A stretch of 10,464 bases of DNA from CAYPOY01 sp964412395 (GTDB lineage: Bacteria > Chloroflexota > Anaerolineae > B4-G1), in contig CAYPOY010000173.1 in assembly GCA_964412395.1 (NCBI GenBank), positions 1 to 10,464 on the forward strand, in the 5' to 3' direction. Position 1 is the first letter of the stretch; each line of letters starts with the position of its first letter. Both the position numbers and the translations under genes were made by a program. A model generated the notes under the pieces. That model saw nothing but the letters and a program-made list of their open reading frames with translations, was not told the origin of the DNA and did not search any database. Below are positions 7,187 through 10,464 of this stretch, piece after piece.

Positions 7187-7651
7187 GTGTTTGGAAAAGA
7201 AAAGACGACTAAAGCTTCCTCTATGACTCCCGTCTCCAAGATCGAGACCCTCATTGGCCCCAATGCCCACTTCCGGGGAGACATTCAGTCCGACGGTGGT
7301 GTCCGCATTGATGGTATCTTCGAGGGAAGCATTGACATCACCGGCAACCTGGTCATTGGCGAGGGGGCAAAAATCGTCGCCGAGATCAAGGCCAGCAACA
7401 TTTCCATCGCTGGTGCAGTCAAGGGCAATGTCAATGGCAACCGGGTGGAGATACTGGAGACCGGCCGGGTGTGGGGTGATCTGACCATCAAATCGCTGTT
7501 GCTCAACGAGGGGGCCTACCTGCGTGGGCAGACTACGATGCAGGGCGACATTGAGCCTCCGTTGATCGAGCCCCCCAAGCCGATGCCTGCTGCTGAGCCT
7601 GCGAGCGCCACGATTGTGGACGTAGCACCGAAGCCTCGGGCGGAAGAGTAG
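7187..7651 (+). CDS. Bactofilin (polymer-forming cytoskeletal protein)
   Basis: Bactofilins assemble without nucleotide into filaments that scaffold envelope-linked processes. The 154-aa product has a short polar N-terminus (1-18) and a central right-handed beta-helix domain (about 20-120). The repeating short strands are visible: IGPNAHFRGDIQSDGGVRID, GSIDITGNLVIGEGAKIVAE, IKASNISIAGAVKGNVNGNR, VEILETGRVWGDLTIKSLLL. A Pro/Ala-rich tail (about 123-154) follows. GTG at 7187 is preceded by a perfect AAGGAGGT (7173-7180). A consensus promoter lies just upstream. Confidence 0.95.
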   Translation: MFGKEKTTKASSMTPVSKIETLIGPNAHFRGDIQSDGGVRIDGIFEGSIDITGNLVIGEGAKIVAEIKASNISIAGAVKGNVNGNRVEILETGRVWGDLTIKSLLLNEGAYLRGQTTMQGDIEPPLIEPPKPMPAAEPASATIVDVAPKPRAEE

Positions 7652-7670
7652 CACCAGCACCGCAAAAGAG

Positions 7671-7694
7671 TGCCCATCGTATTGGGTGTTTTTG
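7671..7694 (+). terminator. Possible weak terminator after the bactofilin gene
   Basis: CCCA (7673-7676) and TGGG (7683-7686) form a short stem that G-U pairs could extend by up to three. It is followed by TGTTTTT. The T-run fits an intrinsic terminator, but the stem is weak. Confidence 0.4.
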
Positions 7695-7695
7695 A

Positions 7696-7746
7696 GGGCG
7701 ATGGCCAATATAATTGGCCTTCTTGCCCGCAACAGGTGGAAACACC
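7696..7746. repeat. Two adjacent hairpins downstream of the bactofilin gene
   Basis: The first is GGCCAAT (7703-7709), loop ATA, ATTGGCC (7713-7719), a perfect 7-bp stem. It is extended across an internal loop by GGGC (7696-7699) pairing with GCCC (7725-7728). The second is GGTG-GAAA-CACC (7735-7746), a stem with a GNRA-type tetraloop. There is no T-run after either, so they may be RNA structure or a DNA palindrome rather than a terminator. Confidence 0.6.
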
Positions 7747-7768
7747 ACAAATTTTAAGGTTGTGCCTA

Positions 7769-7797
7769 TTGACAGGGAGGTAAATCTGGCGTAAAAT
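7769..7797 (+). promoter_or_regulatory. Strong consensus promoter in non-coding DNA
   Basis: A perfect TTGACA (7769-7774) and TAAAAT (7792-7797) are separated by 17 bp. The start would be near 7804. The next plausible start codon is almost 400 nt away and a strong hairpin intervenes at 7952-7985, so this promoter seems to drive a short RNA. Confidence 0.7.
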
Positions 7798-7803
7798 AGA
7801 AGC

Positions 7804-7990
7804 GTAAGCATAAAGGTCGGGTCAGCCGTCCCGGAGTCTCCTGGCGTCGCCTCGCTAGAGCGCGTCTCGGTTACTGTTGACTGAGCGCGAAGGTCAGACG
7901 GGGCAGCCGTCCAAAGAGGCGAATGCGCCGGGGAAAGGCACGGGGCGATTGAGAGCAGCAGCCTGGATTGGTAGGTTGCTGCTCTGTTTA
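7804..7990 (+). ncRNA. Candidate structured small RNA or leader RNA
   Basis: A ~185-nt segment lies between a consensus promoter and a terminator-like hairpin, with no sensible reading frame. Several stems can be read directly. CGGG/CCCG closes 7818-7833. A 10-bp stem at 7861-7889 pairs CGCG with CGCG and CTCGGT with ACTGAG, with one bulged T and an 8-nt loop. GACGG/CCGTC closes 7897-7911. GGCG-AATG-CGCC lies at 7918-7929. The words AAGGTC and CAGCCGTCC each occur twice in the same order (7813-7831 and 7890-7912), suggesting a duplicated module. I do not recognise a known family: it does not match 6S, SRP, tmRNA, RNase P or the common riboswitch cores by eye. It could equally be an attenuator leader for the decayed gene downstream. 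Confidence 0.45.
7952..7990 (+). terminator. Strong terminator-like hairpin
   Basis: AGAGCAGCAGCCT (7952-7964) pairs with AGGTTGCTGCTCT (7973-7985), a 13-bp stem with one G-U pair and an 8-nt loop. It is followed by GTTTATTGTC, a moderately T-rich tail. It would end RNA begun at the 7769-7797 promoter. Confidence 0.7.
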
Positions 7991-8180
7991 TTGTCCCGTC
8001 CAGTGCCCGTTCCCCCCCCTGACGGTGGTGGGAGTAAAAGACGCTGTTGACCGTTATCCCTTCCACGACGCGGCTTTCTACCTGGTAATCCGGTCCCAGA
8101 ACGGCGTTGAAATCCCGTTACCTTCTGGACTATCCTCGAATCAAGTTCTGTGCTACAATAATGCCAACTGGCGAGAGGAA
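7991..8180 (+). promoter_or_regulatory. Non-coding stretch with a possible promoter for the decayed gene
   Basis: No gene is seen here. TTGAAA (8107-8112) and TATCCT (8131-8136) are 18 bp apart. Separately, TGCTACAAT (8151-8159) is a good extended -10 element without an obvious -35 box. GAGAGG (8173-8178) could serve as a ribosome binding site, lying 2 nt before the ATG at 8181 and 10 nt before another ATG at 8189 in a different frame. The remaining bases show no feature I can support. Confidence 0.4.
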
Positions 8181-10464
8181 ATGCAAGGATGTCCAGCGCC
8201 GCTTCCACCCTTCAGGACTTCCCCTGGAAGCGTGGCCGACCTGCTGGAGAGCGACCACCTGCACGAATGTCTGAACACGACCATCTACCGGCCCGCCTTC
8301 GATGTTTACCGGGTGGCTCACGAAGGATTGGAGAGCCTGGGGCTGGAGAAGGCCGACCTGAGACTGGCCCGGGACGTGTTGGCGACGCTGTTCCTCTGGC
8401 ATCTGGCCCACATGGAGCGGCCCCGCCCGCTGTCGCTGAAAGAGTTGGCTCAGGCGACGCTGACCATCTCTGATCTCCTGCGCGCCGAGGATGCCGTGGC
8501 CTACGTCCTGGGCCGGATGCGGGAACTGCCCCAGGTGCGCTTCGACGACCAGAGGGCATTGTTTGTCGTGACCGGCGGGGAGGGCCCGACGCCAGTGGAG
8601 GTCTTCAGCCGTTACCGCGAAGAGGCGCTGCGTGATGCTTATGACATCGCCCGGACCTGGACAGACGGGCTCTTTCTCACGCCCCGCGAGACCGGGGGCC
8701 AAGCGGGGCTTTTCTGCGACTTCGAGCCCAACGAGATGAAGCGCTTCCGCGCCGAGTTCCGGCATCTGGAGTACAGCGGCGAGGTCGTCGTGGCCACGCG
8801 CTGGCAACTGGACTGGGGCCTGCCGCTGCCAGGCGAGGACGTGCATTCCCGCGTCATCATCCTCACCAGCCACAAGCCCGACGCCGTGGAGCCAGCCGAC
8901 CTGCAGGACCCGCGCATCGCCGTGATCGTCCCATCCGAACTGGCGGGCGAAGCGCACGAGGCCGCAGTGGATTACCTGGCCTGGCAGAATATGGAGCGGT
9001 ACTACCGTGACCGGACCGGAGGCCGAGAAGATGCGCGACTGGTTGGTGACCAAGCGGGTGGGCGTACTGAATGACCTGCTGATGAAGCAGACCGGCCTGT
9101 ATCGCCCCGCCACCGTCGTCACCCGCGACGGGCTGGCGATGGATATGCGCGAGGCGATGGGGCTGGCCAGGACAGAGCGCCGCGTCACTTACGTCGTCGA
9201 GCGCCTCCTTGCGGCAGCCTACCGGGACCTGCCCGTCGAGGTGGGCAGGTTGCGCTCCCTGCTGCGCCCCAACGACGCGGGCAAACTGTTCGGCGGCCTC
9301 TTCGGTCGCCAGCAGACCTCCGCCGCCCGCGCCGCCGTGCGTAACTACGGCGCCGGGCTGGGCCTGGTGCATCCCGACCGGCCCACCGGCTTCAGGCCCA
9401 CCGCCTGCCGCGCTTTCGACCTGATCCGCACCATGCTGGACGAATACCAGGCTCAGAGGCGGGAACTGCCGGCCTAGCGCATCTACGAGCACCTCTCCGG
9501 CGTGCCCTACGGTCTTCCCTACCCGCTGATCCAATTGTACCTGCTGGCGTTCGTGCGCCACGGCCAGCCGCGGGTCGAACTGACACTCAAGCCAGGCCAC
9601 CGGTTGACGATACGCAAGGGCCAGCCTTTGCCCAGACCCGCGCTGGCGATGACCAACGTAGTGGACGTGGACTGGAAACTCAATCTGGAGCGTTGGTTCG
9701 ACGCGCTCGTCCCTGCCCGTGGCCCCAGTTGGAACGATGTGGTGGCCTTCGCCCGTGAGGTCAAGCCCGACCTGCACGCCGCCTCCGACCCGGCCGAGAT
9801 CGAACGCCAGGACAACGCGCTCCGCGCCGCGATGGAAACGCTAGGCCAGGAGGCGCAGACGGCCCGCAGGGGACTGGAAGCGCTGGCTCGTTCGTTGCAG
9901 GGGGAACTGAGCGAGGAGGCTGGCGAGGTACTCGACCGGATACAGGCCCTGGGCCAGGCCGGCGCACAGGGGTACATCGCCTTCCACGAGCGGGTTCAGG
10001 AGCGCTACGGTTCGCCCGAGCCGCTGCGCGAGGACGTGGGCGTCTACACACGGCTGCGCCGTCTAGCCGGGTACGCGGCTGAGATTCAGGAGACGCGGGC
10101 CTACCTCGACGCGATGATGCTGCGCCCGGAGGATAGCGAACTTGCTGGCGACCGCGTGCTCCTGCTTGGGCAACTCCCGTTGGGGGAATTGGAGCGCAAC
10201 CCGGCGCTCTGGCCCTCCGTCTCCGACTCCTTCAGGCGGCTGAAGGGCCGTTATCGCACGGCCTACCAGAAGCACCATCGCGACACCTACCGGGCCAGCG
10301 AAGGGTTGCGGGCCCGGCTGGAGGACGTACCCCGGCGGCTGGACGCGCTGGCGCTGCTGAACTCCATCGCGGAGTTGGGCGGGCCGCTGGGTGGGGACCT
10401 GGCCGAGGGCAATACTGTCCGGATACCCGTAGCGCACCTTAACAAAAACTGCATACTCTGGTAA
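8181..10464 (+). pseudogene. Decayed DUF6079/PglY-BrxC-like gene lacking its ATPase domain
   Basis: Three consecutive open stretches encode one protein: 8181 to ~9015, ~9019 to 9477, and 9478 to 10464. The first two are in different frames, joined by a +1 shift around 9012-9020 (reading DR[T/P]EAEKMRDWL). The last two share a frame and are split by TAG at 9475-9477, one C-to-T change from CAG. The helical, Leu/Arg-rich text (SPGSVADLLESDHLHECLNT, LARDVLATLFLWHLAH, PSWNDVVAFAREVKPDLHAA, SDSFRRLKGRYRTAYQKHHR) resembles the part after the P-loop in the large (~1,200 aa) DUF6079 proteins, which include PglY/BrxC-type components of BREX phage-defence systems. No Walker A or B motif is present, so the N-terminal ~400 residues are missing. 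The family-like sequence ends near 10410. I judge it non-functional. The family assignment is from recall and is moderate. Confidence 0.65.

Noticed and set aside
7697..7760. Fluoride (crcB) riboswitch, because of the GGGCGATGG word
   Set aside because: The rest of the crcB core (the second stem followed by the CTGATGGC...CCTAC part) is missing, and no fluoride exporter follows.
7804..7990. 6S RNA
   Set aside because: The ends do not pair into a long closing stem with a central bubble; the 3' end is used by a terminator hairpin instead.
9475..9477. Amber codon read through as an amino acid (pyrrolysine or reassigned TAG)
   Set aside because: The same gene also has a frameshift and lacks its ATPase part, so decay explains it. 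CAG to TAG is a single transition.
8863..9777. Long minus-strand open frame of 304 codons
   Set aside because: It lies opposite family-like + strand coding sequence in GC-rich DNA, has no recognisable domains, and no start signals were found.
1..10464. tRNA or rRNA genes
   Set aside because: No T-loop consensus (GGTTCRANNC) with matching acceptor arms and no rRNA signature sequences were seen.

Overview
The window is GC-rich bacterial chromosomal DNA with every recognisable gene on the + strand. The mix fits an Anaerolineae-type Chloroflexota genome: a DUF4446 protein, a bactofilin, and a DUF2723 (GT-C type) membrane protein carrying extracytoplasmic beta-sandwich domains and heptanucleotide repeats. 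This taxonomic assignment is inference; no phylogenetic marker is present.

Layout. (1) Positions 1-2809 form a compact operon. An extended -10 promoter (60-88), with direct repeats around its -35 box, leads into an L-threonylcarbamoyladenylate synthase (Sua5/YrdC/TsaC), an adenylylsulfate kinase (cysC), and an unrecognised 475-aa protein with an arginine-rich N-terminus and a C-terminal segment resembling the Xre/MbcA/ParS (DUF2384-like) domain. cysC and the 475-aa gene overlap by 4 bp. (2) Positions 2877-3168 hold a small winged-helix protein with its own near-consensus promoter. (3) Positions 3192-6563 hold a hairpin, then a membrane-anchored TPR-like gene broken by one frameshift, then an 833-aa DUF2723 membrane protein. 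The DUF2723 gene contains several short repeat insertions, all in frame and all in predicted loops or linkers. (4) Positions 6600-7651 hold a DUF4446 protein and a bactofilin, the latter with a consensus promoter and a strong Shine-Dalgarno. (5) Positions 7652-8180 carry no protein gene. They contain dense inverted repeats, a TTGACA-17-TAAAAT promoter and a strong terminator-like hairpin about 185 nt downstream, which together look like an unrecognised structured small RNA or leader. (6) From about 8181 to the window end lies a decayed large gene that resembles the non-ATPase part of DUF6079/PglY-BrxC-like (BREX-associated) proteins. It has no P-loop, one frameshift near 9012-9020, one in-frame amber codon (9475-9477), and a C-terminus that stops looking like the family about 50 bp before the window ends.

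How the genes relate. The first operon joins tRNA modification (t6A), sulfate activation and an unknown protein; no single pathway links them. The DUF4446 protein and bactofilin are probably envelope or cytoskeleton functions. I see no intact new defence or biosynthetic system. The most interesting items are the candidate structured RNA at 7769-7990, the repeats domesticated inside the DUF2723 gene, and the remnant of a phage-defence-like gene.
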